A stretch of DNA of 64,000 bases from Spirochaetota bacterium (GTDB lineage Bacteria > Spirochaetota > UBA4802 > JAFGDQ01): positions 62,001-126,000 of the forward strand of contig JAXHTS010000019.1 of the NCBI GenBank assembly GCA_034190085.1. Reading direction: 5' to 3'. This document shows, one piece after another, positions 45,420 to 54,989 of this stretch (position 1 is its first letter; the number at the start of each line of letters is the position of its first letter). The position numbers and the translations under genes are program-made. The notes beneath the pieces are model-generated. The model was not told the origin of the DNA. It was given only the letters and a program-made list of their open reading frames with translations, and ran no database searches.

Positions 45420-46061
45420 TTACCCCAAAATGAGGAGCTTTATACTTTTATTAATATCATTAATTATACATTGAAATGATTCTTCAACTGTTTTTCTTCC
45501 ATCTATTATAAAAAAAGAATCATCTGTAAAAGAGAGATATAGCTTCCGCACTTTTTCTAAAAAGGGTTTTCTTTCAAATATATCATGGGAATTGTATATA
45601 TTCCTTTTGACTATTCTCTTTAAGGACTCTTCAGGATCAATATCAATAAGATATACCCGGTTGGGTTTTGGGAATCCCATCTCTATATTTTGAGTTAATA
45701 TTGATTCAGGAGATATGTCAGAAACGCCTTGATAAGCGATATTCGAATAATAATATCTATCCATGATTATCAACTTACAATTTGTTAACGCAGGGAGGAT
45801 ATTCCTTCTAACGTCCTCCTCCCTGTCCAGCAAAAAGAGTTTCAACTGTTCATGAGCATCAGGCATTGTTGATCCGCTCAATAATTTCCTTATTTTATTG
45901 CCCCAAATTCCATTTGTGGGCTCAGCAAGTTTTACTACAGGCACACTCATGGCGTTGTAGTATTCATATGTCATATTACAGAGAGTGCTTTTGCCTGATC
46001 CATCAATTCCTTCAAATACTACGAAAAGGGGAAGATTATAGCTGCAATTGTCCCCTCTCAT
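45420..46061 (-). CDS. tmk: Thymidylate kinase
   Basis: This is 213 residues. The P-loop FEGIDGSGKSTL (13-24 region), the LID-helix partner DRYYYSNIAYQG around 99-110 and RE..R/LAEPTNG motifs identify dTMP kinase, which makes dTDP from dTMP and ATP. The size is the usual one. Its start ATG overlaps the stop of the pgi gene by four bases (ATGA), so the two are translationally coupled. Downstream lies a 187-base gap before the SpoIIE pair. A strict essential housekeeping role is expected. The N-terminus has about nine extra residues compared with the E. coli enzyme. Confidence 0.9.
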   Translation of the reverse strand: MRGDNCSYNLPLFVVFEGIDGSGKSTLCNMTYEYYNAMSVPVVKLAEPTNGIWGNKIRKLLSGSTMPDAHEQLKLFLLDREEDVRRNILPALTNCKLIIMDRYYYSNIAYQGVSDISPESILTQNIEMGFPKPNRVYLIDIDPEESLKRIVKRNIYNSHDIFERKPFLEKVRKLYLSFTDDSFFIIDGRKTVEESFQCIINDINKSIKLLILG

Positions 46062-47455
46062 AGAATATATTTGTCCGATTTAATAAATCTTTTCTTGAAC
46101 TGATCTTCAATATCCTCATAACCAGGTCTCTTCAGGAGTCCCCAGGTGATCCTTTTCCCTTGTTCGACAGCTGGTTGATTAAATGGGTTGATATTGTATA
46201 GATAACCAGCATAAGAAGTCTGCATCTCCAATATCATTATTAATTCTCCTATCTCCTCTGCTTGAAGTTTGGGAAGGATTAATGAGGCATTAGGCCTTGA
46301 TGTTTCTTTTAACACAAGTTCGGTAGCTGATTCTTCAAATCTATTCAACTCTCTTAAACTTTTATGTGATAGATAATCAACCTCAGGCATTCCCTTATAG
46401 AATTCTGGTATTGTAACATCAATTTCGAAATCTTCAATTTTAAGGAATGTAAATACCTTATCATTCGGTCCCTCAAGATAGAGCTGTAATTGGGAATGCT
46501 GATCAATTGTACCCAGGGCCGGTATTGGTGTTAAACCCACTTCAACTATATTGTCGTTTATATCCCGATTTTTCCCGAGAGACTCGGCCCAAAGTTGTCT
46601 ATACCAATCAGCAAAGAGATAGAGCTTCCTTGTGTAGGGTATAAGTACATTTATCCTCTTGCTTTTCCGTTGATCAAAGAGATAGTGAAAGGTTGCGTTT
46701 AGAAGCGGAATATTATCTTGAAGTTGCTTGCCGTAAAATTGTGAAATGGCATTTCTTGCACCCTGCATGAGCCTTTTTATATCAATCCCAATAAACTCTG
46801 CCATAACAAGGCCAACTGAAGATAGAATTGAAAATCTTCCACCTACATTAGAAGGGATTGGAAAGGTCATAAATCCCTCTTCGATGGATATCTTTCTTAA
46901 AATACCTTTTTCTGGATCAGTTATCGCAACAATATGATCCTGATATTTGCTGCCAACATCCTCTTTTAAGAACTCCTTTAAAATTGCAAAATTAGCATTA
47001 GTCTCAGTAGTCCCCCCTGACTTGGATATTACAATAAATAGAGTCTTCTTAAAATTTAGAATATCTTTCATATAGATAATTTCATAGGGATCAACATTGT
47101 CAAAGAAGTAGACCTTATACCTTCCATCTCTATCTTCTTCGCTAAGTTCATTCAAATACAGATGAGACAGAGAGTTTTTTAGGGCCTGAGGACCTAATGC
47201 TGAGCCTCCAATACCGATTATGGCTATTGTACGAAACCTATCACCAATGCTCGATCTGTATTCTTTCACTCTTTTAATAATGTCTTCATCAAAGGGGATT
47301 TCAAGAAATCCCAATGCCCCTTCACCTTTTTCTCTATCCATCCTTTTCAGTGCATCATCAGATTTGGCCTTTATTGAATCTATCTCTTCCTGTGAGATGC
47401 CATGTTCACTTCCAATATTCTCTTTCATAAAGTAGTTATAGTCGAATCTAATCAT
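46058..47455 (-). CDS. pgi: Glucose-6-phosphate isomerase
   Basis: This is 465 residues, the short bacterial form. The substrate-binding motifs are in place: IGIGGSALGPQAL (about 80-92), VISKSGGTTETNANF (about 142-156), SVGGRFSILSSVG and the C-terminal NPFNQPAVEQGK carrying the catalytic lysine. It interconverts glucose-6-phosphate and fructose-6-phosphate in the cytoplasm. It is followed by tmk with a 4-base overlap. The ATG at 47455 is accepted because it gives the usual PGI N-terminus, and AAAAGGC lies upstream. No unusual residues were noticed in the motifs. Confidence 0.92.
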   Translation of the reverse strand: MIRFDYNYFMKENIGSEHGISQEEIDSIKAKSDDALKRMDREKGEGALGFLEIPFDEDIIKRVKEYRSSIGDRFRTIAIIGIGGSALGPQALKNSLSHLYLNELSEEDRDGRYKVYFFDNVDPYEIIYMKDILNFKKTLFIVISKSGGTTETNANFAILKEFLKEDVGSKYQDHIVAITDPEKGILRKISIEEGFMTFPIPSNVGGRFSILSSVGLVMAEFIGIDIKRLMQGARNAISQFYGKQLQDNIPLLNATFHYLFDQRKSKRINVLIPYTRKLYLFADWYRQLWAESLGKNRDINDNIVEVGLTPIPALGTIDQHSQLQLYLEGPNDKVFTFLKIEDFEIDVTIPEFYKGMPEVDYLSHKSLRELNRFEESATELVLKETSRPNASLILPKLQAEEIGELIMILEMQTSYAGYLYNINPFNQPAVEQGKRITWGLLKRPGYEDIEDQFKKRFIKSDKYIL

Positions 47456-47598
47456 AGCCTTTTCTCCATAATATTTGAATAAGATACAGTTTTTAAGTTT
47501 TTTGGTATTTATTCAACAGTAATAGATTATATACTGATCAACATAAGCGGTATAAGCAAACCAGCTTGAGATTGAATCTTTAGCCTATGTTTTGATGA

Positions 47599-48447
47599 TT
47601 AGTATGTATGACCAGTTATTAAGAATTCTTCTCCACGATTTTCTCGTATCTCTCTTTGTAATCTTGGTTGAATGTTTTCAATAAAAAGCATAGTTGCGCC
47701 AATTGTTCCAAGATTTAGTCCTAGGAATCCTAATATGGGGATTAAAGAAACGATCGAAAAACCAAGACCTAAACCCATTGTCATAAACTTATACTCCCAA
47801 GCTATCTTTAGTTTATCTCTGAATAGAAATTCTCTTTTATCGAGTGGAATTTCTATAAAGGAAAAGCCCCAAAAGAATAAGACACTCATGAAACTCAAAA
47901 TTGAGTAGATTATGCTTCCTGCAACAGGAACAAAATTAAGCAAGAATATAATGATATTTACAAGTGTTAATAATATAAGAAGTTTTAGTATATTTTTTAC
48001 GGTTCGAACGATGTCAGAGAAGAGTTTAGAGAGAGTATTTTTTTCTTTAAAAGTGGTCATGGTCATCAATGCCTCAACTTTTGAGGATAATGGATCGTTA
48101 AATGGCGCAGTGATGATACTTCCGGTAATGGAATAAATAAAAACAATAATAAAGGCAAGTATAAGGAAGATGATAGGTGATATTAACCATCGAATTATCT
48201 CCAGATACCATATGTCGCCTTGTGGTAAAATATTTAGAATTTCCGGGTAGATGAATATATATGAAAAATAAATAATAGTGGAGAGCAATGCTAAATTCAA
48301 AATAAAGGGGATAATGAAGTATTTCTTTAAGCCCTTTTGATCCCTTGTCATTTGTAATGCACGAAAGAATGAGGCTATACCCTTCACAAGGGTTTCTGCT
48401 GGTTTATTATAACCCTTCTCTTTAATTAAAATATCCTTAAGTTTCAT
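47599..48447 (-). CDS. EI24/CysZ-like membrane protein
   Basis: This is 282 residues with four or five long hydrophobic helices. The layout and conserved pieces fit the EI24 domain family, to which CysZ belongs: KGIASFFRALQMTRDQKGLKKYFIIPFILN at the start, IITAPFNDPLSSKVEALM in the middle, and LLNFVPVAGSIIYSIL and GLGFSIVSLIPILGFLGLN near the end. CysZ takes up sulfate; other relatives are uncharacterised. It is a single gene and no cysteine genes lie around it, so sulfate transport is only a possibility. The family assignment is fairly secure, while the function is not. Confidence 0.78.
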   Translation of the reverse strand: MKLKDILIKEKGYNKPAETLVKGIASFFRALQMTRDQKGLKKYFIIPFILNLALLSTIIYFSYIFIYPEILNILPQGDIWYLEIIRWLISPIIFLILAFIIVFIYSITGSIITAPFNDPLSSKVEALMTMTTFKEKNTLSKLFSDIVRTVKNILKLLILLTLVNIIIFLLNFVPVAGSIIYSILSFMSVLFFWGFSFIEIPLDKREFLFRDKLKIAWEYKFMTMGLGLGFSIVSLIPILGFLGLNLGTIGATMLFIENIQPRLQREIRENRGEEFLITGHTY

Positions 48448-49189
48448 CTCATGTCCTTATCGCATATATTTCAAATGGGTACCCAGGGCAAATGAGAATG
48501 TACTCTGTTATTAAAGGTTTTTTGATTTAGTGATTCTTAGTTATCGAGTGTTGTGAATAATATAACACTAAAATTGTGGAAATATATTGTTGCTAATATC
48601 CTCTACAAATCGCCATAAATAAGAAAAGAGATACAACGTAACACTCATTTATGTTAGGAAGTATTAGTGTAAAATTCAAGCCATTTTTTGTGAAAATCGA
48701 GAAGGGCAGGTCCATATATTCACATTCACAATCTCCATAGAATTCAGAAGAGGACTTTTGGCCGAGAAGATAGTATTCAGATGGGGGTTAATTCATATTC
48801 TGTAAAATACATAAAGTTGGTGTATTACACGCTGAAACACCTACATTTTGTAATCCCTGTATGAAGACCTAAATAATATTAAAAGCCAGGACACCCACAA
48901 ACCGAATTGTGAATTAGATGGCTTTGCTATACGAGGTTCACTGGATGATTACTCAATGGATAATAATCTAAGAATTGATTCAACTATCAATTAATCTCAG
49001 TTTTTTTGATTGCCTTTCTAGTAATATTTTATCTAAACTGGTGTCTGATAATATTGATTTTATTATTTCATGTAGTATTTTTTAATGAGTCAACTTTTTG
49101 CGAGCAATGTAATACCAGGGACCTGCCCTGGCTCTGTTGATTTTGTGGAAAGGGATCCTCAATAGTAGTATTATCAAGGAGTATTTTTT
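48448..49189. other. 742-base gene-free region
   Basis: I found no supported gene, no RNA gene and no strong hairpin-plus-T-run here. The stretch is strongly AT-rich with scattered short frames and weak hairpins (for example GGTGT/ACACC near 48819-48841). The region just before 49190 must carry the promoter of the beta-propeller lipoprotein. Confidence 0.5.
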
Positions 49190-50257
49190 ATGAAAAGCCG
49201 CATAGCTATTATCGTTGTTATTCTACTTTTTTCATGTGGTAGATGGAAGGTAACAAAGTTGAGATCTCATAATGTATGCACTATCAACAATGGGACGGAT
49301 AGTGGGAATGTAATGCTAAAATACGATGAGGATGGATTATTAGAAATCTCTTTTTATATACATTTTTATAATAATAATATTTATGCCATAGATAACATAT
49401 TGAAGAGAATTCAGAAATTTAAGATGGATGGCACACCCAGACTTGTGATCGGTGATAAAAAGGATAAACCCTCCAAGACTGGTGGAGTAAGATATTCTTA
49501 TTTTAATTTCAGCATAATTGGATCAATAGCGATAGATTCCAATGAAAATATATATGTTCAGAATAGATTTGCAGCATCAAAAAGACATCGTAGATCGAGA
49601 GTAAAGAAAGATATGGACTACTCTCCATCTTACATCTTGGTATTTAATAAGAAAGGGAATTTACTATATACATTGGGACAGAGGGGAAGGTCTGATATTC
49701 CCTTTTATTATATTGATAATATTGAAGTGGATAGATTGAACAGGCTCTTTGTTGTATCAAGATCATTTGATACTTGGAGTGTTTTTAGATTTACAGATAG
49801 GAAAAGGGATTTTCGAATAAACGTGGGGGAGATCGATTTCAAGGAGGCTAAGGGGGATGATTTTTATATCGGAAGGATAGAGAATATCGATGTATTTCAC
49901 AATGGAGAGAGTTTGCTCGTGTCTGTTGCATACTATCATGAATTAGAATTTAAATACAGAAAGATATATGAGTATTCCATAAAAGGGGAAGGCATCAAAC
50001 AGGCTATTATTGACATCCCTGAACCGAAAAATGTGCTATTTACTTCTATTGAAGATAAACTTTTGTATCTCTGGGATGTGGATGGTAAAAAAGTGAAATT
50101 TATAATTTGTAATTATAGCGGCGATATTATAAATAATGTATTGATAAAGTTTCCCAAAAGGAATAGACATTATGAGAGTATTCAAGCTGATAAACTTGGA
50201 AATATTTATTCTTATCATGTTGAAAAGGATGAGATAAAGATATTCGAATGGAGATAA
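49190..50257 (+). CDS. Lipoprotein with predicted six-bladed beta-propeller (NHL-like)
   Basis: This is 355 residues. The signal ends in LLFSC (Cys16), a fair lipobox. The mature part contains repeated units of the form x-I-D-x-x-N-x-I/L-Y-V (IDSNENIYVQ, VDRLNRLFVVS, ADKLGNIYSYH) separated by beta-strands, typical of NHL/six-bladed propellers used as protein- or ligand-binding scaffolds. AAGGAG lies 11 bases before the ATG. It is 51 bases upstream of the NAD(P)HX repair gene on the same strand, with no apparent functional link. The partner is not identifiable; the propeller is inferred from the repeats. Confidence 0.68.
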   Translation: MKSRIAIIVVILLFSCGRWKVTKLRSHNVCTINNGTDSGNVMLKYDEDGLLEISFYIHFYNNNIYAIDNILKRIQKFKMDGTPRLVIGDKKDKPSKTGGVRYSYFNFSIIGSIAIDSNENIYVQNRFAASKRHRRSRVKKDMDYSPSYILVFNKKGNLLYTLGQRGRSDIPFYYIDNIEVDRLNRLFVVSRSFDTWSVFRFTDRKRDFRINVGEIDFKEAKGDDFYIGRIENIDVFHNGESLLVSVAYYHELEFKYRKIYEYSIKGEGIKQAIIDIPEPKNVLFTSIEDKLLYLWDVDGKKVKFIICNYSGDIINNVLIKFPKRNRHYESIQADKLGNIYSYHVEKDEIKIFEWR

Positions 50258-50323
50258 GAAATGTAAATAGGGTTATTACTTATTGAATTCGCTGAAGTTA
50301 TAAAATAAATGGAGTATGATTGG

Positions 50324-51928
50324 ATGAAGGTTGTAAAGGCTGAGGAGATGCAGAGGATTGATAAGATATCTATTGAGCAAATAGGTATTCCTGGCGAGGT
50401 ATTAATGGGATATGCTGGGAAATCAATTGCAGATTTTATCGAGGATAATCTTGCTTGTAAAAAGAGTGTAGCGGTTTTTTCCGGCACTGGAAACAATGGC
50501 GGAGATGGATTTGTTATTGGATATCTATTGTCTAACAAGGGTTTTAATGTTGACATATATATTGCAGGCAGCATGGGGAGGGTTTCAGAGACCTCTAGGA
50601 TATATCTTAATGTGTGTATGAATTATGGAGTTGAGATTATTGAAGTGGGGGATAATGCAGTTCTTAGGGAGGTGGATTTAGAGAGATATGATCTCATCAT
50701 AGATGCTCTATTGGGAACAGGCTTCAGGGGAAGTGTAAGGGGAATAATCAAGGATATCATAGAAATGATCAATAACTGTGGTATAATGATACTATCAGTA
50801 GATATTCCCAGCGGATTACCATCAAATGGGGAAGCTCCGGATGGGGTGGTAATTAAGGCTGATTATACAGTAACGATTGGACTTCCAAAGGTGTCTTTAG
50901 TAATATATCCTGGCAGAAGGTATACAGGAGAGTTGCATGTCTCTGATATTGGATTCCCTTCTACAATTACTAATTCCAGTGAATTGAGAATTGAGCTTAT
51001 AGACAACAGCTTTGTGAAGAAAAGGTTAGATTTCGCCAGAGATTGCGATGCTCATAAGGGGATGATCGGGCATCTCCTCCTCATAGGCGGATTTGATGAA
51101 ATGGAGGGCGCCATAATTATGGCTGCTATGTCTGCTTTTGAGACCGGCATCGGCCTTTCTACTCTGCTGACAACTAAAAAGGCAAGATCAGTAATTGCTG
51201 GCAAAATCCCTGAACTAATTACTAGGTCCTTGGATACTCTAGGCCTACCTGATTTACAGGAGTGCGTCAAAGATAATGATGAGAATTACAATGAAGAGGA
51301 TAGGGATCTCTGCCGAAGTATAGAAAGCGATTTGGAGTCCTTTTTTAATGAAGATAGACGATATGATGTTCTCTTGATCGGCCCTGGTATGGGAAGGAGT
51401 AGATTGTCTTCAATAGTCTTTAATACAGTAATTGATAAATTATCCTCTTATAACATAAAAAGTGTAATAATAGATGGTGATGGTCTATATCATCTCTCAA
51501 AATACCTGAAGGTAACAAAACTACCTGAGGACATCACCTTTGCTATCACCCCACATTTTTATGAGGCTTCAAGATTGATGGGAAGATCTGTAGATGAGAT
51601 AAAAAAAAATAGATTGGATGCTGCCATTGAATTATCAAGGTTGACATCAGCGGTGGTTCTTCTAAAAGGACCATCAACTATTGTGACAGATGGCACAGAA
51701 ACATTGATTAATACTAGTGGAAATCCTTCCCTTGCGACTGCTGGTTCTGGAGATGTCCTTTCTGGCATTATTGGTGCATTGCTCTTAAAGGATATATCAT
51801 CTTTAGATGCCGCAGGGATAGGGGCATATGTACATGGAAGGGCTGCGGATATATGTGTTATGGAGAATGGGATTGACCTTCTGAAGGCAACGGATGTAAT
51901 TGATCATATTAGAAGTGTGTTCGTGTAA
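50324..51928 (+). CDS. nnr: Bifunctional NAD(P)HX epimerase / ADP-dependent NAD(P)HX dehydratase
   Basis: This is 534 residues from ATG 50324, chosen over ATG 50309 because GGAG at 50311-50314 fits it and because KVVKAEEMQRID is the usual family start. The N-terminal YjeF_N epimerase domain (about 1-215) has GTGNNGGDGFV; the C-terminal ribokinase-like dehydratase domain (about 230-530) has GSGDVLSGIIGALL, the ATP/ADP motif. The pair repairs hydrated NADH and NADPH: the epimerase equilibrates the R and S forms and the dehydratase restores the S form with ADP. The fused form is normal in bacteria. No metal or catalytic residue was seen to be missing. Confidence 0.88.
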   Translation: MKVVKAEEMQRIDKISIEQIGIPGEVLMGYAGKSIADFIEDNLACKKSVAVFSGTGNNGGDGFVIGYLLSNKGFNVDIYIAGSMGRVSETSRIYLNVCMNYGVEIIEVGDNAVLREVDLERYDLIIDALLGTGFRGSVRGIIKDIIEMINNCGIMILSVDIPSGLPSNGEAPDGVVIKADYTVTIGLPKVSLVIYPGRRYTGELHVSDIGFPSTITNSSELRIELIDNSFVKKRLDFARDCDAHKGMIGHLLLIGGFDEMEGAIIMAAMSAFETGIGLSTLLTTKKARSVIAGKIPELITRSLDTLGLPDLQECVKDNDENYNEEDRDLCRSIESDLESFFNEDRRYDVLLIGPGMGRSRLSSIVFNTVIDKLSSYNIKSVIIDGDGLYHLSKYLKVTKLPEDITFAITPHFYEASRLMGRSVDEIKKNRLDAAIELSRLTSAVVLLKGPSTIVTDGTETLINTSGNPSLATAGSGDVLSGIIGALLLKDISSLDAAGIGAYVHGRAADICVMENGIDLLKATDVIDHIRSVFV

Positions 51929-51955
51929 CTTCTTTAAAGAGTCGTAATCTCCCTT

Positions 51956-51971
51956 GGCAATTTGGATTGCC
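51956..51971 (+). terminator. Weak hairpin after the NAD(P)HX repair gene
   Basis: GGCAAT (51956-51961) and ATTGCC (51966-51971) form a 6-bp stem with a TTGG loop 28 bases after the stop codon. The T-rich tract that follows (GTTTTATTATTG) starts 10 bases later and is broken, so termination here is only possible. Confidence 0.3.
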
Positions 51972-52029
51972 GCCTTTCCCCGTTTTATTATTGTTCGTTT
52001 TTCATAATTATAGGATTAGTTAAGAAGAG

Positions 52030-52803
52030 ATGAAGATCGCGAGTTTTAATGCCAACTCAATCAGGGCCAGGATTCATGTAATAATTAGATGGATTGAGAA
52101 GGAGAGGCCAGATGTATTATGCCTTCAGGAAACAAAGGCTAAGGATAGCGATTTCCCCCTTAAAGCGATCGAATCCACTGGTTATGATGTGGTATACAAG
52201 GGTGAAAAATCCTATAATGGTGTGGCTACATTGAGTAGATTGCCCTTTGAAGGGGTATCCTATGGTTTTGATGGCGATGGAAATGATGAGGGCACGCGAC
52301 TAATCGTGACTCAGGTTAAGGGGATACCTGTTGTAAATACCTATATTCCGCAGGGCACAGATCCTTCTTCGGATAGGTTTCAATATAAGCTGAAATGGTT
52401 TGATCGGTTGCTCCAATTTTTTGATAAAAATTATACTAAAAATAATCCTTTATTATGGCTGGGCGATATCAATGTGGCTCCAATGGAGATAGATGTGCAT
52501 GACCCTGTAAGACTCCTTGGTCGAGTGGGATTTCATCCGGATGAGCACAGAGCGCTGCAGAGGGTCAAGGATTGGGGTTTTGTCGATGTTTTCAGGAAAC
52601 ACAAGGAGGGTGCAGGGGAGTATACCTTCTGGGACTACAGAGTGCGGGATGCTGTAAAGAGGGGAATTGGTTGGAGGGTGGATCATATCTTGGCTACAAA
52701 ACCTCTTGCCGATAGATCAGTTGATGCATGGATAGATGTTGAGCCTAGGCTATGGGAGAAACCCTCAGATCATACCTTTCTAGTTGCTGAATTTAGGGAA
52801 TAA
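52030..52803 (+). CDS. xth: Exodeoxyribonuclease III
   Basis: This is 257 residues with the endonuclease/exonuclease/phosphatase fold in the usual order: IASFNANSIRAR at the start, CLQETKAKDSDFP with the metal-binding Glu (about 31-43), then YIPQGTD, GDINVAP with the active-site Asp and Asn (about 145-151), RRVDHI-like GWRVDHILAT and the terminal PSDHTFLVAEF with the catalytic His. This enzyme (the XthA family) incises at abasic sites and removes 3' blocking groups in base-excision repair. AAGAAGAG precedes ATG 52030. It is a single gene and no oddity was noticed. Confidence 0.9.
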   Translation: MKIASFNANSIRARIHVIIRWIEKERPDVLCLQETKAKDSDFPLKAIESTGYDVVYKGEKSYNGVATLSRLPFEGVSYGFDGDGNDEGTRLIVTQVKGIPVVNTYIPQGTDPSSDRFQYKLKWFDRLLQFFDKNYTKNNPLLWLGDINVAPMEIDVHDPVRLLGRVGFHPDEHRALQRVKDWGFVDVFRKHKEGAGEYTFWDYRVRDAVKRGIGWRVDHILATKPLADRSVDAWIDVEPRLWEKPSDHTFLVAEFRE

Positions 52804-52939
52804 CAGAATTAGACCATTTTGATTGGTGAAATATTTCACGTTTATCATAATAATAAATAGAAATACTAGACTCTAACGAGTATGTTTATATTTCCAATGA
52901 TTCATTTGAATATAATTATAGGGTGTGAATTAATCTATA

Positions 52940-53743
52940 ATGAAAAATAGTGATTTTTTATCAGGCACAAATAGGAATATTTTCATCAACATGCCTATCA
53001 GGAAAATCGATGATAGATATATGGAATTGATAGAGTCACATCGTTTTAACCTTGAAATAGGGATAGATTATTATTCTCTAGATCATTACTCGAGTAAAGA
53101 CTTTGGATATCTCGCGGATAGGCTATTGAATCTCGGTATAACAATGACAGTTCATGCCCCTTTTAATGAATTATTTCTTGGCAGTCCTGACAGGTTGATC
53201 AGGGAGGCTTCATTGAGTAGAATAGATTCTGCCTTTGATGCTATGTTCTACTTCTCTCCAATCTCTGTTGTCCTCCATCTTAATTATGAAGAGAAGCGCT
53301 TTGGATATATGTATGATGAATGGTTTTCGTATATTATTCCAAATCTTATAAGGTATGCTGAAAAATGCGATAAGATGGGAGCAATTTTAGTGATTGAAAA
53401 CGTATATGAGGAGACTCCTGATGTTATCTCCAGTGTTATTGAGAGGATGCATGGTTATCCTGTTTATCACTGTATTGATGTGGGGCATATCAACGCTTTT
53501 TCAAGACTCGATGTGAAGGAGTGGATTGATATGATTGGGAAGCATATCAGGCACTTTCATCTACATGATAATGATGGAAGTAAAGATGCTCATGATCCCA
53601 TTGGCAAAGGTAATATCGATTTTACAATGATCGTTGATTTCATTGATCAGATGAAGCAACCCCCAATTATAACTCTAGAACCCCATACGGAGGAGGATCT
53701 TTGGAGCACTTTAGAGGGAGCGACGAGGATTGCTTTATTATAA
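52940..53743 (+). CDS. Sugar phosphate isomerase/epimerase-like TIM-barrel protein
   Basis: This is 267 residues in the AP-endonuclease-2 TIM-barrel superfamily. Metal-site pieces are in place: TMTVHAPF (about 72-79), VVLHLNYEE, LVIENVYEE (about 151-159), HCIDVGHINAF with a metal-binding Asp/His and HFHLHDNDGSKDAHDPIGKGNIDF, ending in ITLEPHTEEDLW. Such proteins isomerise sugars or act on abasic DNA. Because exonuclease III lies immediately upstream (137 bases), endonuclease IV activity is worth asking, but sequence features of Nfo (nine metal ligands) are not all visible, and sugar isomerase is the safer call. Start ATG 52940 was taken because it gives the full barrel. Confidence 0.75.
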   Translation: MKNSDFLSGTNRNIFINMPIRKIDDRYMELIESHRFNLEIGIDYYSLDHYSSKDFGYLADRLLNLGITMTVHAPFNELFLGSPDRLIREASLSRIDSAFDAMFYFSPISVVLHLNYEEKRFGYMYDEWFSYIIPNLIRYAEKCDKMGAILVIENVYEETPDVISSVIERMHGYPVYHCIDVGHINAFSRLDVKEWIDMIGKHIRHFHLHDNDGSKDAHDPIGKGNIDFTMIVDFIDQMKQPPIITLEPHTEEDLWSTLEGATRIALL

Positions 53744-53918
53744 CAGGGGTAAATATGATGGGCGAAGAAATGATTTCTCATCATTATGTGTTCATGAATT
53801 CAGTAATTCACTCAAATTTACACACCGAAAATATAATTATGATCAAGATTGGCTGGATTATATCTAACTGAATAAATAATGGGAAGCAGTTTTAAAACCT
53901 GAATTGTTATCAATACAT

Positions 53919-54731
53919 ATGGAGATTAGAAAGAATATTGAAGGGCTAAAAAATCTACTTGAAGAGCATCAACCAATAATTGTCGCTCTTTCAGGAGGTA
54001 TGGATTCTTGTTTTTTATCCTATATGGCAAATATGGTCTGCGGAAATAATATGATGGCAATAACCATTGATTCGTCGTTTTCTATAGAAAAGGAGATAGA
54101 ATATGCTAAGGAGTTCTCCACAAAATATAATATTAAGCATGATATCATTAAGGCAGAGCCATTAAAACTGGATGAAGTGGTGAAGAATGATCGTTTTCGA
54201 TGCTATTATTGTAAAAGGTTAATTTTTACAACGATCATTGAACATGCCAATGTCATCGATTATAAATATGTTGCTGATGGCACAAATCTGAGCGATGATG
54301 ATGACTATAGACCTGGGTTAAGAGCTCTTAATGAGTTGGGTGTTATCTCGCCTCTTGCTATGGCAGGGTTAACAAAGGATATGATAAGAAAGGCATGTAG
54401 TTTATATCATATTACCATTCCCTTTCATAACAATTCGTGTCTTGCCTCCAGAATCCCCTACGGAACATCAATAAGAGAAGAAATACTAAATATGATACGG
54501 AATGGAGAGAAATTTCTTGAAGTGATGGGATTTTATCCTGTAAGATTGAGATATCATGATACAATAGCGAGGATTGAGTTGTCAAAGACAGATTTGAAGA
54601 GGATTGTTGATGATGAGTGTTTGAGTAATAGGATTATTCTACGCTTAAAGGAGATAGGTTTTTCCTATATCACTTTAGATATTGAAGGATTTAGGTCTGG
54701 CAGTATGAATATCCCACTCAGGAATGTGTGA
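53919..54731 (+). CDS. larE: LarE-like ATP-dependent sacrificial sulfur transferase
   Basis: This is about 270 residues from ATG 53919; neither this ATG nor TTG 53904 has a clear ribosome site. The PP-loop VALSGGMDS lies near 22-30 and the AMP/ATP site continues with TIDSSF. The cysteine that donates sulfur in LarE corresponds to Cys174 in NNSCLASRIPYG, and a further pair of cysteines (RCYYC, 95 and 98) is in the family's expected region. LarE builds the nickel-pincer cofactor of lactate racemase by giving up its own cysteine sulfur. No larA, larB or larC gene is within the window, so the target enzyme may differ. Confidence 0.85.
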   Translation: MEIRKNIEGLKNLLEEHQPIIVALSGGMDSCFLSYMANMVCGNNMMAITIDSSFSIEKEIEYAKEFSTKYNIKHDIIKAEPLKLDEVVKNDRFRCYYCKRLIFTTIIEHANVIDYKYVADGTNLSDDDDYRPGLRALNELGVISPLAMAGLTKDMIRKACSLYHITIPFHNNSCLASRIPYGTSIREEILNMIRNGEKFLEVMGFYPVRLRYHDTIARIELSKTDLKRIVDDECLSNRIILRLKEIGFSYITLDIEGFRSGSMNIPLRNV

Positions 54732-54989
54732 TACTTGACCTATTCTTCATCATATCCGGGTGTAGTGCCAAGGGCGGCGATCAAGTATGGATTATAATTT
54801 GTTATAATGATGAGGCAGCGCTTATTTCCATGTTGCTAATGATGTGGATTGATTAATTCTCAATATGATGAGGGTTAATGTGATCCATTTTCATAAATGT
54901 CTTGACATGTCTGGTATAAATCTTTTGCAATTTTATAAAAAATATAGCATCCTAGCTATATCAATTATATAAGGTGAATTTTATTTTTA

